Below are positions 16,729 to 25,896 of a stretch of 53,495 bases of DNA, piece by piece. The stretch is from the NCBI GenBank assembly GCA_023955335.1, contig JAGSGF010000017.1, positions 1 to 53,495 on the forward strand, read 5' to 3'. Positions within the stretch are counted from its first letter, which is position 1, and each line of letters opens with the position of its first letter. Position numbers and translations under genes: made by a program. The notes under the pieces were generated by a model. The model did no database searches, had not been told where the DNA came from, and worked only from the letters and a program-made list of their open reading frames with translations. Source of the stretch: Yoonia sp. Its GTDB lineage: Bacteria > Pseudomonadota > Alphaproteobacteria > Rhodobacterales > Rhodobacteraceae.

Positions 16729-17724
16729 TTAGTTTGTTATTTCGGTGGCAAGAACAGCGAGGCAATCACCCGATTGTACCAATCCGGGGTGATGGCGGGC
16801 GATCAGTAGACCGTTCATTAGCGCGTAAAAACTGCGGGGCGGGACGCCTGTATGATGCGTATCCCAAATGCGGGCAATCAGGTCACCTTTGGCGACGGTC
16901 TGCCCAAGGTTGACGGCGAAATCGACAAGCCCGTTGTGGTTGGTGAAATGAAAGCAGCCATCGTCTTGTTGCGACAGCATGCGCGACGGCGCAACGGTAA
17001 GATCGCCCTGTAGAATGCCCGCGTGAATAAGTAGATTACGCACCCCTTTGCGGGCGACCTCGGCGCTGTAGGACGTTGCTGTGCCACCGCCGCCAATCTC
17101 GGTCGTCACAAAGGTTTTGCCTTGTGTCTCAACGGCGTCATCATACATGCCCAACGCGTCGATCTCGCGCATTTCAATGCTGAACGGGGCGTTAAAGGCA
17201 TCACGTGCGGCGCGGCAACGGCCCTGCTGTTCAAGGTCGTCTAGGGCATGAGATGCCGCGAAAGGAACAAAGTCGAGCGTCTTGCCGCCCGAATGGAAAT
17301 CCAAAACCACATCGGCCATCGGCAATAAAGTTCGCTGAAAGTAATCCGCAATCTTTTGGGTCGCTGTCCCGTCAGGTTGCCCCGGAAAGGCGCGGTTCAT
17401 GTTCACAGCGTCAATGGGGGATACCCGCGTGCCGGCCAGAAACGCAGGGTGGTTCATAAACGGAATGATGATGACCGTGCCGCTCACGGCTACGGCCTTA
17501 AGATCAGCGGCCAGTTCCACGAGCGCAAGCGGCCCTTCATATTCATCGCCGTGGTTCGCACCCGTCAAAAGGGCGCAAGGACCACTGCCATTTTTCACCT
17601 GCGTGATCGGGATCTGGATGGACCCCCAAGCACTGTCATCGCGGCTATAGGGCAGGCGCAGATAACCATGCTGCACGCCGTCGCGATCAAAATCGATTGT
17701 CGGAGAGATTGGATTGTCGCGCAT
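16729..17724 (-). CDS. doeB: N-acetyl-L-2,4-diaminobutyrate deacetylase (DoeB)
   Basis: A 331-residue member of the succinylglutamate desuccinylase/aspartoacylase family, a zinc amidohydrolase fold. Zinc ligands are visible in GANHGDEYEG (His, Glu) and in LDFHSGG (His). The DoeB role is removal of the acetyl group from N-alpha-acetyl-diaminobutyrate made by DoeA. The gene begins three bases after the doeA stop, consistent with one operon. Length and order match known ectoine-degradation clusters. Confidence 0.88.
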   Translation of the reverse strand: MRDNPISPTIDFDRDGVQHGYLRLPYSRDDSAWGSIQIPITQVKNGSGPCALLTGANHGDEYEGPLALVELAADLKAVAVSGTVIIIPFMNHPAFLAGTRVSPIDAVNMNRAFPGQPDGTATQKIADYFQRTLLPMADVVLDFHSGGKTLDFVPFAASHALDDLEQQGRCRAARDAFNAPFSIEMREIDALGMYDDAVETQGKTFVTTEIGGGGTATSYSAEVARKGVRNLLIHAGILQGDLTVAPSRMLSQQDDGCFHFTNHNGLVDFAVNLGQTVAKGDLIARIWDTHHTGVPPRSFYALMNGLLIARHHPGLVQSGDCLAVLATEITN

Positions 17725-17727
17725 CGA

Positions 17728-18903
17728 TTATTCCTTCACCACAAGCGCACGGGGCGTTGTGCAAAGACATTCTACGCCCGTCTGCGTGATGACGATCGGT
17801 TCGGTTATCTCTAATCCGCCATCGTCCAACCAAAGGGCAGGCATGAAGTGAAAAGTCATGCCAGCCTCTAGGACGGTCTTGTCGCCTGCGCGGAATGACA
17901 TGGTGCGTTCCCCCCAGTCGGGGGGGTAGGACAGGCCAATCGCATAGCCGCAGCGACTGTCCTTTTCAAATCCAAGCTTGTTCAGCGTCCGGTTAAACGC
18001 GCCTGCGATATCTTCGCACAGATTGCCGGGTTTGGCGTGGGCAAGACCTGCCTCAACCGCCTCTAACACTGCCTTTTCTGCATCCAAATACTTCTGTGGG
18101 GGCTTGCCCAAAAACAGCGTGCGCGACTGTGGGCATTGATAGCGGCGGTAAGCCCCCGCAATTTCAAAAAAGGTGCTTTCGCCGGATTTCAACGGGGTAT
18201 CATCCCACGTCAAATGCGGCGCTGTGGCGTCAACGCCAGACGGGGCCATCGGTACAATCGCGGGGTAGTCGCCCCAGTGGCCATCTGCGCCGAAAACAGA
18301 GGCATGATAGATGTCTGCGATCAATTCATTCTTGCGCATTCCGACCTCGGCCTTGTCGCGGATTACGCTGTGCATCCGCTCCACTATCCGTGCGGCGCGG
18401 CGCATATATGTAATTTCGGTCGGGGATTTCACCGCGCGTTGCCAGTTAACGAGGCCTGTCGTGTCGCTAAATTCAACGGACTTCAGGTTTTCTTGCAGCG
18501 TCAAAAACGCGGAGGCTGTGAAGTAATAATTATCCATCTCAAGCCCGATCCGCGCCGCACCAAGGCCGCGCGCCATGATCAGCTTTGATAGGTCTTCCAT
18601 CGGATGCTTGGCAGGGGTCTGCACGTAGGTATCATCATACCCCGCAATGTTATCGTGGTTCAGGTACGTCGTGCGCTGCGCACCGACCGCATCCATCGCG
18701 CGACCCCACCAGATGGGCTCACCCTCTAACGTGAGAAAAACGCCTTGATGCACATAAAACGACCAGCCGTCATATCCGGTCAGCCACGCCATATTGGACG
18801 GGTCCGTCACGAAAATTGCATCCAGTCCACGGGTGGACATTTCAGCGCGTGTTTTCGCCAGACGGGCGGCGTATTCGTCACTGGAGAACGGAAGGTCTAA
18901 CAT
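17728..18903 (-). CDS. doeA: Ectoine hydrolase (DoeA), M24 pita-bread fold
   Basis: A 391-residue protein of the creatinase/aminopeptidase P fold. Signature stretches such as LTGYDGWSFYVHQ and SYPPDWGERTMS are those of DoeA/EutD ectoine hydrolases, which open the ectoine ring to N-acetyl-diaminobutyrate. It heads a minus-strand operon doeA-doeB-doeD and is divergent from the Lrp/AsnC regulator DoeX, the usual arrangement. Cytoplasmic. Confidence 0.9.
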   Translation of the reverse strand: MLDLPFSSDEYAARLAKTRAEMSTRGLDAIFVTDPSNMAWLTGYDGWSFYVHQGVFLTLEGEPIWWGRAMDAVGAQRTTYLNHDNIAGYDDTYVQTPAKHPMEDLSKLIMARGLGAARIGLEMDNYYFTASAFLTLQENLKSVEFSDTTGLVNWQRAVKSPTEITYMRRAARIVERMHSVIRDKAEVGMRKNELIADIYHASVFGADGHWGDYPAIVPMAPSGVDATAPHLTWDDTPLKSGESTFFEIAGAYRRYQCPQSRTLFLGKPPQKYLDAEKAVLEAVEAGLAHAKPGNLCEDIAGAFNRTLNKLGFEKDSRCGYAIGLSYPPDWGERTMSFRAGDKTVLEAGMTFHFMPALWLDDGGLEITEPIVITQTGVECLCTTPRALVVKE

Positions 18904-19022
18904 GATGGGGATCCTGCGAGGTTATCGCTTGATTTTAACTTTCCCCATGTGTGAATTTATGCAAACATGCCCGTCTGGCGCTTAAATTATGCGTATCTAG
19001 CAGGATATCGGGGAATTTCGGC

Positions 19023-19478
19023 GTGATCGATGATTTTGACAGAAAAATACTGCAGCATGTGCAACGCAACAATCAGCTGACGAGCGCGCAGCTTTCGGAC
19101 CTTGTCGGCCTGTCACAGACCTCTATTCAGCGGCGGTTGAATAAGCTTCGGTCAAACAAGGTCATCGAGGCAGATATTGCCGTCGTGTCCCCTGCAGCAG
19201 TCGATAGGCCGCTGACGATGCTGGTCGCCGTGGAGCTGGCGCGCGAACGCTCTGATATTATCGACAGATTTAAACGCGCTGTGCGGGACCGGGTCGAGGT
19301 GATGAGCGCCTATTACGTGACCGGCGAGACGGATTTCGTCTTGATCGTCAGCGCCAAAAACATGTCAGATTACGAGGCGTTCACCCGCGATTTCTTTTAC
19401 AATAACGCGGATATCAAGGGTTTTAAGACGACCGTAGTGATGGACCGCATCAAGGCGTCATTCTCGCTGCCGCTCTGA
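19023..19478 (+). CDS. doeX: Lrp/AsnC-family regulator of ectoine catabolism (DoeX)
   Basis: A 151-residue protein with an N-terminal helix-turn-helix (LSDLVGLSQTSIQRRLNKL) and a C-terminal RAM ligand-binding domain. The start is the GTG at 19023, with GGGGA about nine bases upstream; the frame extends further upstream, but that part lacks family-like sequence. It is divergent from doeA across about 120 bases. DoeX-type regulators respond to pathway intermediates such as acetyl-diaminobutyrate or diaminobutyrate. Confidence 0.87.
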   Translation: MIDDFDRKILQHVQRNNQLTSAQLSDLVGLSQTSIQRRLNKLRSNKVIEADIAVVSPAAVDRPLTMLVAVELARERSDIIDRFKRAVRDRVEVMSAYYVTGETDFVLIVSAKNMSDYEAFTRDFFYNNADIKGFKTTVVMDRIKASFSLPL

Positions 19479-19524
19479 ATTTACGGTGCGCCGATGGTGG
19501 CGGGACTAGGGTGAGCCCAATGAA

Positions 19525-19552
19525 AAGGGCCGCGCTACACGAAGCGCGACCC
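19525..19552 (-). terminator. Rho-independent-type terminator after the RTX gene
   Basis: AGGGCCGCGC (19525-19534) pairs with GCGCGACCCT (19543-19552) with one mismatch around an 8-base loop. Read on the minus strand the stem is followed by TTTTCATT. It lies 25 bases beyond the RTX stop codon and could also stop doeX transcription. Confidence 0.7.
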
Positions 19553-19576
19553 TCAATATCAATGCGGTAACACCAA

Positions 19577-20521
19577 TTATGCGAAGAGAAGCTCGTCGGT
19601 CAAAACAAAGCTACTCAGCGAGAGATCCCCAACCGACGTATTCAAGAGCGTAAGTGTATCACCATCACCAAAATCAAAGACGGCGTCTGCGCCAACTTGG
19701 CTCAGCTCTGACATCTCAAAATAGTTGATGGAACGTGTTATCCAGATTTGATCTTCAGCAGCATTAAAGTCGCGCACAGTATCGGTACCGGCACCTATAT
19801 CAAAGACGAAGATATCAGCGCCATTACCGCCGGTCATGTAGTCGCGACCTGCGCCGCCATTGAGTATGTCATTGCCGTCATCACCGAACATGTTGTCGCG
19901 GCCTTCGTTTCCATCCATCACGTCGTTGCCAGCACCGCCGCGCATGGCGTCGTTGCCTTCGCCGCCGCTCATGATGTCATCGCCAAAGTTACCGTTCATG
20001 TTGTCGTGGCCGTTACCCCCAATGATGCGGTCATCGCCTGCGCCACCGCGTAACTTGTCATTGCCATTGCCGCCATCGATGAAGTCATCGCCCACACCGC
20101 CATCGATGAAGTCATCGCCCACACCGCCATAGGCAGTGTCGTTGCCGTCGCCACCAAAGAGAGCATCATTGCCGCCATCGCCCCAGATTTTATCTGCGTC
20201 TGCGCCGCCCTCGATACGATCCGTATCATCGCCGCCACGGATGCTATCGTTGCCATTGCCACCAGCAAGGAAATCCAGACCTGCGCCGCCTCGGATTATA
20301 TCATTTCCATCTTCACCAAAGAGCCGATCGTTTCCTGCACCGCCATATATTTTGTCATAGCCAGCGCCGCCTGCAAAAATATCGTTTCCTTCAAGCAGGT
20401 AGACGATGTCGGCATCTGCGGTCCCTGCGAGGATATCCGCACCAGATGTCGGGCCTGCCGATAGCGTTCCTCCGCCGTAGACAGCGTCGAAGATCGATTG
20501 TTCTAGTGGTGATAATGGCAT
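19577..20521 (-). CDS. RTX-type calcium-binding protein, probable type I secretion substrate
   Basis: A 314-residue acidic protein made almost entirely of GGxGxDxUx nonapeptides (about residues 25-240), the parallel beta-roll repeats that bind calcium outside the cell. A short C-terminal domain rich in hydroxylated and hydrophobic residues, ending DELLFA, looks like an uncleaved type I secretion signal. No enzymatic domain is present, so an adhesin, surface-layer or matrix role is possible but unproven. No type I transporter genes are adjacent. The start ATG is preceded by AGGGGAAAT on the minus strand. Confidence 0.85.
   Translation of the reverse strand: MPLSPLEQSIFDAVYGGGTLSAGPTSGADILAGTADADIVYLLEGNDIFAGGAGYDKIYGGAGNDRLFGEDGNDIIRGGAGLDFLAGGNGNDSIRGGDDTDRIEGGADADKIWGDGGNDALFGGDGNDTAYGGVGDDFIDGGVGDDFIDGGNGNDKLRGGAGDDRIIGGNGHDNMNGNFGDDIMSGGEGNDAMRGGAGNDVMDGNEGRDNMFGDDGNDILNGGAGRDYMTGGNGADIFVFDIGAGTDTVRDFNAAEDQIWITRSINYFEMSELSQVGADAVFDFGDGDTLTLLNTSVGDLSLSSFVLTDELLFA
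20074..20127 (-). repeat. Exact tandem duplication of a 27-bp RTX unit
   Basis: Two identical 27-base copies (20074-20100 and 20101-20127) encode consecutive identical nonapeptides reading VGDDFIDGG. Surrounding repeats differ in sequence, so this copy is recent, consistent with slippage or unequal recombination. Confidence 0.9.
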
Positions 20522-20884
20522 TTGATTTCCCCTAAATGTTTCTTGAAACTAATTGATTGTCGCCTGATTTGAGAACCAGCCTCGCGGGCAGACAGCAAAC
20601 GAGCCACGCCGCGAAAATGGGCCACAAGATCAAGTTGCGTTGATGCGAATACATATTCTTTCTAGTGATGCCAAAGCTGTGCGCCCAATTAATTACACAT
20701 CAATGCCTTATTTTGAACATATTTCCGTAAGCGCATCAAGTGACATGTCAAATTGTTCGCCAGAATGTCAAGTTGGAGAGATAACGCCGCCCAATTCTCG
20801 TGTCTGTTTCATTTTGGGCAACAATTGTCGGGGTTTCTGCCAGAAACGGAGGCTCGTGTCAGAATCGGCCACGGATGTCCCGGT
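20522..20884. other. Intergenic region between the ROK regulator and the RTX gene
   Basis: Both flanking genes are on the minus strand. An 82-codon plus-strand frame (20640-20888) has no recognisable domain. The AT-rich segment around 20640-20740 may hold the RTX promoter, but no clear -35/-10 pair was assigned. Confidence 0.4.
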
Positions 20885-22084
20885 CTAATTTCGAAGTGCG
20901 GTGGGGTTGCCGTTCAGCATAAATTGCGCGCCAACAGGTCGTGTTGCTGCCCCGATTGCGCGGGCTTTACGGCCGATACTGCCGGCTTCGATAACGGGTT
21001 GGATCAGGCCGCGTGTATCTTGATTTACGACGTAGCGGCGCACGCGATTTACAAGGTCTTCGCGGACGCTGGCAGGGAAAGCCCCATCAATGAGGATGGC
21101 TTCAAAATCAATGACCGAACAGGTCGACAAAGCGGCCTTTGCTAATTCCTGTGCGGTTTGACCAAGCCAGGGATCAACATAGCGCGACAAGGCGTGCCAG
21201 CTTTCCGGATCGGTCCAAAGCTGCTGTGGATCAAGATCAACTTCGCGTAAGCGCAGTTCCAACTGATGGATCGAAGCCATATCAACCAGTTGCATACTTT
21301 CGCCGTTGGGGCCGATGCTGCGTAGGGACCCCAGTGCGCCAGCGTTGCCTTGTCGTCCTTCAAAAACAGAGTTGTTAAGCACGACACCGCCCCCGATAAA
21401 CGCGCCGATAAAGAAATAAGCGTAGTCGCGGAATTCGCGCCCACGTCCGTAAGTGTGTTCGGCTTGGCAGGCCGCTGTGGCATCATTCATCAACAGCACA
21501 GGCAAACCCGTAAGGTCTTGTACCGTTGATTTGAGGTCAATGTCCTTCCACTGGGCGAAGGTATCAGAGGACCTCGATGAGGCGTCATGCCAATTCCACA
21601 TCTCGAACGGCGCAGCGATACCGAGGCCACATATCCGACTGGCATGGGCAGTGGACATATCCAGCGTGATGCTTTGAATACCTTCGTCCAGAAAGCGGAA
21701 GATATCGGCAGGAACAGGGCTGGCATAGGTTAGTTGCCGTTCTTGCCGAGGCTCACCGTTAAAATCGATCAGGACCAAATCCGCAGAGCGCCGTCCGATT
21801 TTAAGCCCAAATGAGAACACGCCATTAGACGCCAAACGCATGGGTGTCGACGGCTTTCCGACCTTGCCGCGCACGGGATCGCCACGCATCAACAGGCCTT
21901 CGGTTTCGAGGCGGCGCAAAATCCCAGACACTGTGGGAGGGGACAGTCCGGCCAACCGCGACAAGTCGCTTCCGGGCATCGGACCATTGCGTTGAAGCAA
22001 CGACAACAACAACCGTTCGTTGTGATCGCGAACGCCTTTCTGGCTCAACCCAACGCTGATTGATCTGATTAACCCGTCATCCAT
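20885..22084 (-). CDS. frcR: ROK-family transcriptional regulator, probable frcR
   Basis: A 399-residue protein with an N-terminal winged helix (LSRLAGLSPPTVSGILRRLE) and a ROK sugar-kinase-like domain. The typical zinc motif of ROK repressors (CxCGxxGC) is absent; the corresponding region reads around VDMASIHQLE, as in some NagC/XylR-like sugar regulators without zinc. It is divergent from the binding protein of a fructose-type ABC importer, the arrangement seen in rhizobial frcR-frcBCAK. It probably represses uptake until the sugar or its phosphate is present. Confidence 0.8.
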   Translation of the reverse strand: MDDGLIRSISVGLSQKGVRDHNERLLLSLLQRNGPMPGSDLSRLAGLSPPTVSGILRRLETEGLLMRGDPVRGKVGKPSTPMRLASNGVFSFGLKIGRRSADLVLIDFNGEPRQERQLTYASPVPADIFRFLDEGIQSITLDMSTAHASRICGLGIAAPFEMWNWHDASSRSSDTFAQWKDIDLKSTVQDLTGLPVLLMNDATAACQAEHTYGRGREFRDYAYFFIGAFIGGGVVLNNSVFEGRQGNAGALGSLRSIGPNGESMQLVDMASIHQLELRLREVDLDPQQLWTDPESWHALSRYVDPWLGQTAQELAKAALSTCSVIDFEAILIDGAFPASVREDLVNRVRRYVVNQDTRGLIQPVIEAGSIGRKARAIGAATRPVGAQFMLNGNPTALRN

Positions 22085-22157
22085 GTGCGCTATATAATCA
22101 CTTCCTTGCTTTATAGATATACCCCATTTGGGTTAATAAGAAAAGTTAACTAATTAA

Positions 22158-22187
22158 TTGACAAGCGCAACCGAATCGCTATTTCTA
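22158..22187 (+). promoter_or_regulatory. Probable sigma-70 promoter of frcB
   Basis: TTGACA (22158-22163) is followed after 17-18 bases by ATTTCT/TTTCTA as a -10. Just upstream lies an AT-rich tract with AGTTAACT and TAATTAATTG, a plausible ROK-repressor binding region between the divergent genes. Confidence 0.55.
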
Positions 22188-22262
22188 AGGCCGAGCGGCG
22201 AGACATATCGTCGTCAATGCGCGGGGTAGAAACCCTGCTAATTTTTGTTCTGGGAGGACACC

Positions 22263-23282
22263 ATGAAGAAATTGCTCATCGGTACAGCGCTTGCCGCCAT
22301 CACATCCGCAGGCACAGCTATGGCAGGTAGCCATTCTGTTTCGGCTTGCTTGATCACAAAGACAGATACCAACCCGTTCTTTGTCAAAATGCGCGAAGGC
22401 GCCGAGGCTGCCGCCGCGGAAGCCGGCGTTACGCTGCGGTCCTATGCTGGTAAGGTCGATGGCGACCACGAAACCCAAGTAGCTGCGATTGAAACCTGCA
22501 TTGCTGACGGCGCATCGGGTATTTTGATTACTGCGTCGGACACATCGTCCATCGTTGGTGCCGTTACACAGGCACGTGACGCAGGTCTGCTCGTGATCGC
22601 GCTTGATACCCCGCTGAGCCCGATTGACGCCGCGGACGCAACATTCGCTACCGACAACTTTCTTGCCGGTGAGCTGATTGGCCAGTGGGCTGCGGCAACG
22701 CTAGGCGACGACGCAGCAAACGCGCGGATCGCCATGCTTGATCTCGCGGTGTCCCAGCCAACGGTTGGCGTTCTGCGCGACCAAGGTTTCTTGCAGGGCT
22801 TCGGCATCGATTTGGCTGATCCAAACGTGAACGGCGATGAAGATGACGCCCGTATCGTCGGAAACGACATCACGTTGGGTAACGAAGAAGGCGGTCGCAA
22901 GGCGATGGAAAACCTGCTTGCAGTCGATCCGACGGTCAATGTGGTCTATACGATCAACGAACCGGCTGCGGCTGGTGCATATGAGGCGCTGAAATCTATG
23001 GGTCGTGAAAACGACGTGCTGATTGTGTCTGTCGACGGCGGCTGCCCTGGTGTGCAAAACATCGCGGACGGCGTGATCGGCGCGACAGCACAGCAATATC
23101 CATTGCAGATGGCGTCCTTGGGCATCAAAGCGATTGCAGCCTATGCCGTCGACGGGACCCTGCCGGAAAACACCGAAGGCAAGGATTTCTTTGACACAGG
23201 CGTGGCCTTGGTCACCGATCAGCCAGCGGACGGCGTGGACAGCATTTCTGTCGCCGAAGGCAAGGCGTTGTGCTGGGGCTAA
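22263..23282 (+). CDS. frcB: Sugar ABC transporter periplasmic binding protein (fructose type)
   Basis: A 339-residue periplasmic-binding protein of the LacI/ribose-binding family (SBP type I). A signal peptide (about 1-21, ending AMA) precedes the mature start [25 protein letters not shown] upstream fixes the ATG at 22263. Gene order (ROK regulator, binding protein, permease, ATPase, kinase) matches frcBCAK of rhizobia, which imports fructose, ribose and mannose. The substrate is therefore likely fructose or a related monosaccharide. Confidence 0.85.
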   Translation: MKKLLIGTALAAITSAGTAMAGSHSVSACLITKTDTNPFFVKMREGAEAAAAEAGVTLRSYAGKVDGDHETQVAAIETCIADGASGILITASDTSSIVGAVTQARDAGLLVIALDTPLSPIDAADATFATDNFLAGELIGQWAAATLGDDAANARIAMLDLAVSQPTVGVLRDQGFLQGFGIDLADPNVNGDEDDARIVGNDITLGNEEGGRKAMENLLAVDPTVNVVYTINEPAAAGAYEALKSMGRENDVLIVSVDGGCPGVQNIADGVIGATAQQYPLQMASLGIKAIAAYAVDGTLPENTEGKDFFDTGVALVTDQPADGVDSISVAEGKALCWG

Positions 23283-23306
23283 ACCCTGCACTGTAGCACT
23301 AAGATC

Positions 23307-23330
23307 GGGGCGGGTTTTTCCCGCCCCTTT
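23307..23330 (+). terminator. GC hairpin between frcB and frcC
   Basis: GGGGCGGG (23307-23314) and CCCGCCCC (23320-23327) pair perfectly around TTTTT and are followed by TTT. A partial terminator or mRNA stabiliser here would give more binding protein than permease, as is common in ABC operons. Confidence 0.65.
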
Positions 23331-23390
23331 CCAATAATTGGTGTATGCTTCCTTACCTGATCACATAAAATCCATCGAAGGGGTCGTCCG

Positions 23391-24476
23391 ATGTCTGGCA
23401 ATGCCGATAACTATGAAGCCGCTGTAAAAACCTCCAGCTCCGAAACTGTGGCCACGTTTTCTGAACGCAAAGGCGTTATGGCCAAGGTGCAGCATGCGCT
23501 TCATGTGACCCCAGCGCTGGTCCCGCTTTTCGTTCTGGTGGCATCTATCGTGATATTCGGGCTGCTGCTTGGGTCCAAATTCTTTTCGCCCTTTGCGCTG
23601 ACGCTTATCCTGCAACAAGTGCAGATCGTCGGTATCGTTGCCGCCGCACAAAGCCTTGTGATCCTGACGGCCGGTATCGACCTAAGCGTCGGAGCCATCG
23701 CGGTCCTGTCCAGCGTCATCATGGGCCAATTCACATTTCGCTATGGATTGCCGGTCGAAGTCGCCGTCGCCGCAGGCCTTATCTTTGGCACGCTGATCGG
23801 GTCAATCAATGGCTGGCTAATTGCCGTGATGAAACTGCCACCGTTCATTGTGACGCTTGGCATGTGGCAGATCGTGCTGGCGGCCAACTTCCTGTATTCC
23901 CAGAACGCGACAATCCGAAGCCAGGATATCGAAGCCCAAGCGCCTTTGCTGCAGTTCCTGGGCACGACCTTTAAAATCGGCGCAGATGTAGACGGGCGGG
24001 GCGGGGCCACGTTCACCTACGGGGTAATCGCTATGGTGCTGATTTTTGCGATATTGTCCTACGTTCTAAGCCAGACCGCATGGGGCAGACATGTCTATGC
24101 CGTGGGCGATGACCCAGAGGCGGCGCAGCTATCAGGTGTGAACGTCAAGGCCACGCTGATTTCGGTCTATGCGGTCACGGGGTTCATCTGTGCAATCGCA
24201 GGCTGGGCATTGATCGGACGGATCGGATCGGTCAGTCCGACCTCCGGCCAGTTGTTGAATATCGAAAGCATCACTGCGGTGGTGATCGGGGGCATCTCGC
24301 TGTTTGGAGGGCGCGGGTCAATCATGGGACCGCTTTTCGGGGCATTAATCGTGGGTGTCTTTACGCTCGGTTTGCGCCTTGCAGGTGCGGACGCGCAATG
24401 GACGTTCCTTTTGATCGGCACGCTGATCATTGGCGCGGTCGCTGTTGACCAATGGATCAGAAAGGTATCGGCATGA
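23391..24476 (+). CDS. frcC: Sugar ABC transporter permease
   Basis: A 361-residue integral membrane protein of the ribose/fructose permease (BPD_transp_2) family. It has about nine or ten hydrophobic helices and the conserved AAAQSLVILTAGIDLSVGAI near the start of the core and GGISLFGGRGS near the end. An AAGGGG upstream supports the ATG. The stop overlaps the ATPase start (ATGA). Confidence 0.87.
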   Translation: MSGNADNYEAAVKTSSSETVATFSERKGVMAKVQHALHVTPALVPLFVLVASIVIFGLLLGSKFFSPFALTLILQQVQIVGIVAAAQSLVILTAGIDLSVGAIAVLSSVIMGQFTFRYGLPVEVAVAAGLIFGTLIGSINGWLIAVMKLPPFIVTLGMWQIVLAANFLYSQNATIRSQDIEAQAPLLQFLGTTFKIGADVDGRGGATFTYGVIAMVLIFAILSYVLSQTAWGRHVYAVGDDPEAAQLSGVNVKATLISVYAVTGFICAIAGWALIGRIGSVSPTSGQLLNIESITAVVIGGISLFGGRGSIMGPLFGALIVGVFTLGLRLAGADAQWTFLLIGTLIIGAVAVDQWIRKVSA

Positions 24477-25276
24477 CACTGATGGAAAACATCGCAAACG
24501 GGACTATTGAACCCATCCTTAAGGGCCGCGGTTTGGTCAAACGCTATGGCCGTGTCACGGCGCTCGATTATTGTGACTTTGATCTGTACCCCGGTGAGAT
24601 TTTGGCAGTGATTGGCGACAACGGGGCTGGCAAGTCATCGCTGATCAAAGCAGTGTCAGGGGCGGTTGTCCCCGATGAAGGCGAGGTTTTCCTTGAAGGC
24701 AAAAAGGTGAATTTCACGTCTCCGACCGATGCCCGCAAAGAAGGGATCGAGACAGTCTATCAAACCCTTGCGATGTCGCCTGCGTTGTCGATTGCCGACA
24801 ATATGTTCATGGGCCGCGAGTTGCGCAAATCTGGGTTTCGGGGCAAGTTCCTGCGCCAATTGGACCGGGCCAAGATGGAACAAGTCGCCCGCGACAAGCT
24901 GACGGAACTTGGCCTGATGACGATCCAGAACATCAACCAAGCGGTCGAGACCTTATCAGGCGGACAACGCCAAGGCGTCGCCGTGGCCCGTGCAGCCGCG
25001 TTTGGGTCCAAGGTGATTATCCTGGATGAACCAACCGCAGCCTTGGGTGTGAAAGAATCGCGCCGTGTGCTGGAAATGATCCTTGATGTGCGGTCGCGTG
25101 GTATCCCGATTATTCTGATCAGCCACAACATGCCGCATGTATTCGAGGTTGCGGACCGCATTCATGTGCACCGTCTTGGCAAACGGCTTTGTGTGATTGA
25201 TCCCAAGGATTACACGATGTCGGACGCAGTGGCCTTTATGACCGGCGCAAAAGAAGCGCCGCAGCAACCAGCATGA
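24473..25276 (+). CDS. frcA: Sugar ABC transporter ATP-binding protein
   Basis: A 267-residue single-domain ABC ATPase with Walker A GDNGAGKSS, Q-loop (VYQTLAMSP), signature LSGGQRQ, Walker B VIILDEPTAALG and H-loop ISHNM. Most ribose-type sugar importers have duplicated ATPases of about 500 residues; a single cassette is typical of the frc system. The ATG at 24473 overlaps the permease stop; the frame runs further upstream without need. Confidence 0.88.
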   Translation: MTLMENIANGTIEPILKGRGLVKRYGRVTALDYCDFDLYPGEILAVIGDNGAGKSSLIKAVSGAVVPDEGEVFLEGKKVNFTSPTDARKEGIETVYQTLAMSPALSIADNMFMGRELRKSGFRGKFLRQLDRAKMEQVARDKLTELGLMTIQNINQAVETLSGGQRQGVAVARAAAFGSKVIILDEPTAALGVKESRRVLEMILDVRSRGIPIILISHNMPHVFEVADRIHVHRLGKRLCVIDPKDYTMSDAVAFMTGAKEAPQQPA

Positions 25277-25896
25277 CCACGATAGACGAAATCGCGCTGC
25301 AGCTACGGGACAAAGTTCTGGCTGCGCCGCGCGCGGGCAAAAGGCGGATTGTTGCGCTTGCGGGGGCACCTGCAAGCGGGAAATCAACGCTTGCGACACA
25401 TCTTGCACAGGTACTTTGCGCTGCGGGCTGTCAAACCCAAGTGGTCCCTATGGACGGGTTTCATCTTGATAACAAAATCCTCGCGGCACGCGGGATGATG
25501 CCGCGCAAAGGGGCGGTCGACACCTTTGACGTAAATGGATTAATGTCGCTTGTGCGCCGTCTTGGCTGCGATGATGGCATCTACTTTCCGAAATTTGATC
25601 GCGCGCACGACATCTCTATCGCTTGCGCGGCAGAGATCGCAAGCGACTGTGATACGATCATCGTTGAAGGAAATTATCTGCTTCTTGACGCCCCGGTGTG
25701 GCGCGATCTTGCGGCACATTGGGATCTATCTATTGCACTTAAAGTCCCCGAACCTATCTTGTTGGATCGGCTGGTTAAGCGGTGGCAAGATCACGGGTTA
25801 CCGCTGACTTTGGCAAAACGCCGCGCTGAAGAGAACGACTTGATAAACGCACGGGTCGTGATCGATAAGACTATTTCTGCCGACGTCTGGGTCTAA
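25273..25896 (+). CDS. frcK: P-loop kinase of the FrcK/uridine-kinase type
   Basis: A 207-residue cytoplasmic nucleoside/nucleotide kinase-family protein with P-loop GAPASGKST, a DGFHLDN substrate motif and IIVEGNYLL as Walker B, as in pantothenate/uridine kinase relatives. In frcBCAK operons this protein is the presumed sugar kinase that traps imported sugar. The ATG overlaps the frcA stop (ATGA). Confidence 0.8.
   Translation: MTTIDEIALQLRDKVLAAPRAGKRRIVALAGAPASGKSTLATHLAQVLCAAGCQTQVVPMDGFHLDNKILAARGMMPRKGAVDTFDVNGLMSLVRRLGCDDGIYFPKFDRAHDISIACAAEIASDCDTIIVEGNYLLLDAPVWRDLAAHWDLSIALKVPEPILLDRLVKRWQDHGLPLTLAKRRAEENDLINARVVIDKTISADVWV

Noticed and set aside
19748..20360. Periodic Val/Ala/Ile- or Ser/Pro-rich plus-strand frames
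   Set aside because: They are antisense translations of the RTX repeats; the periodicity comes from the repeat DNA.
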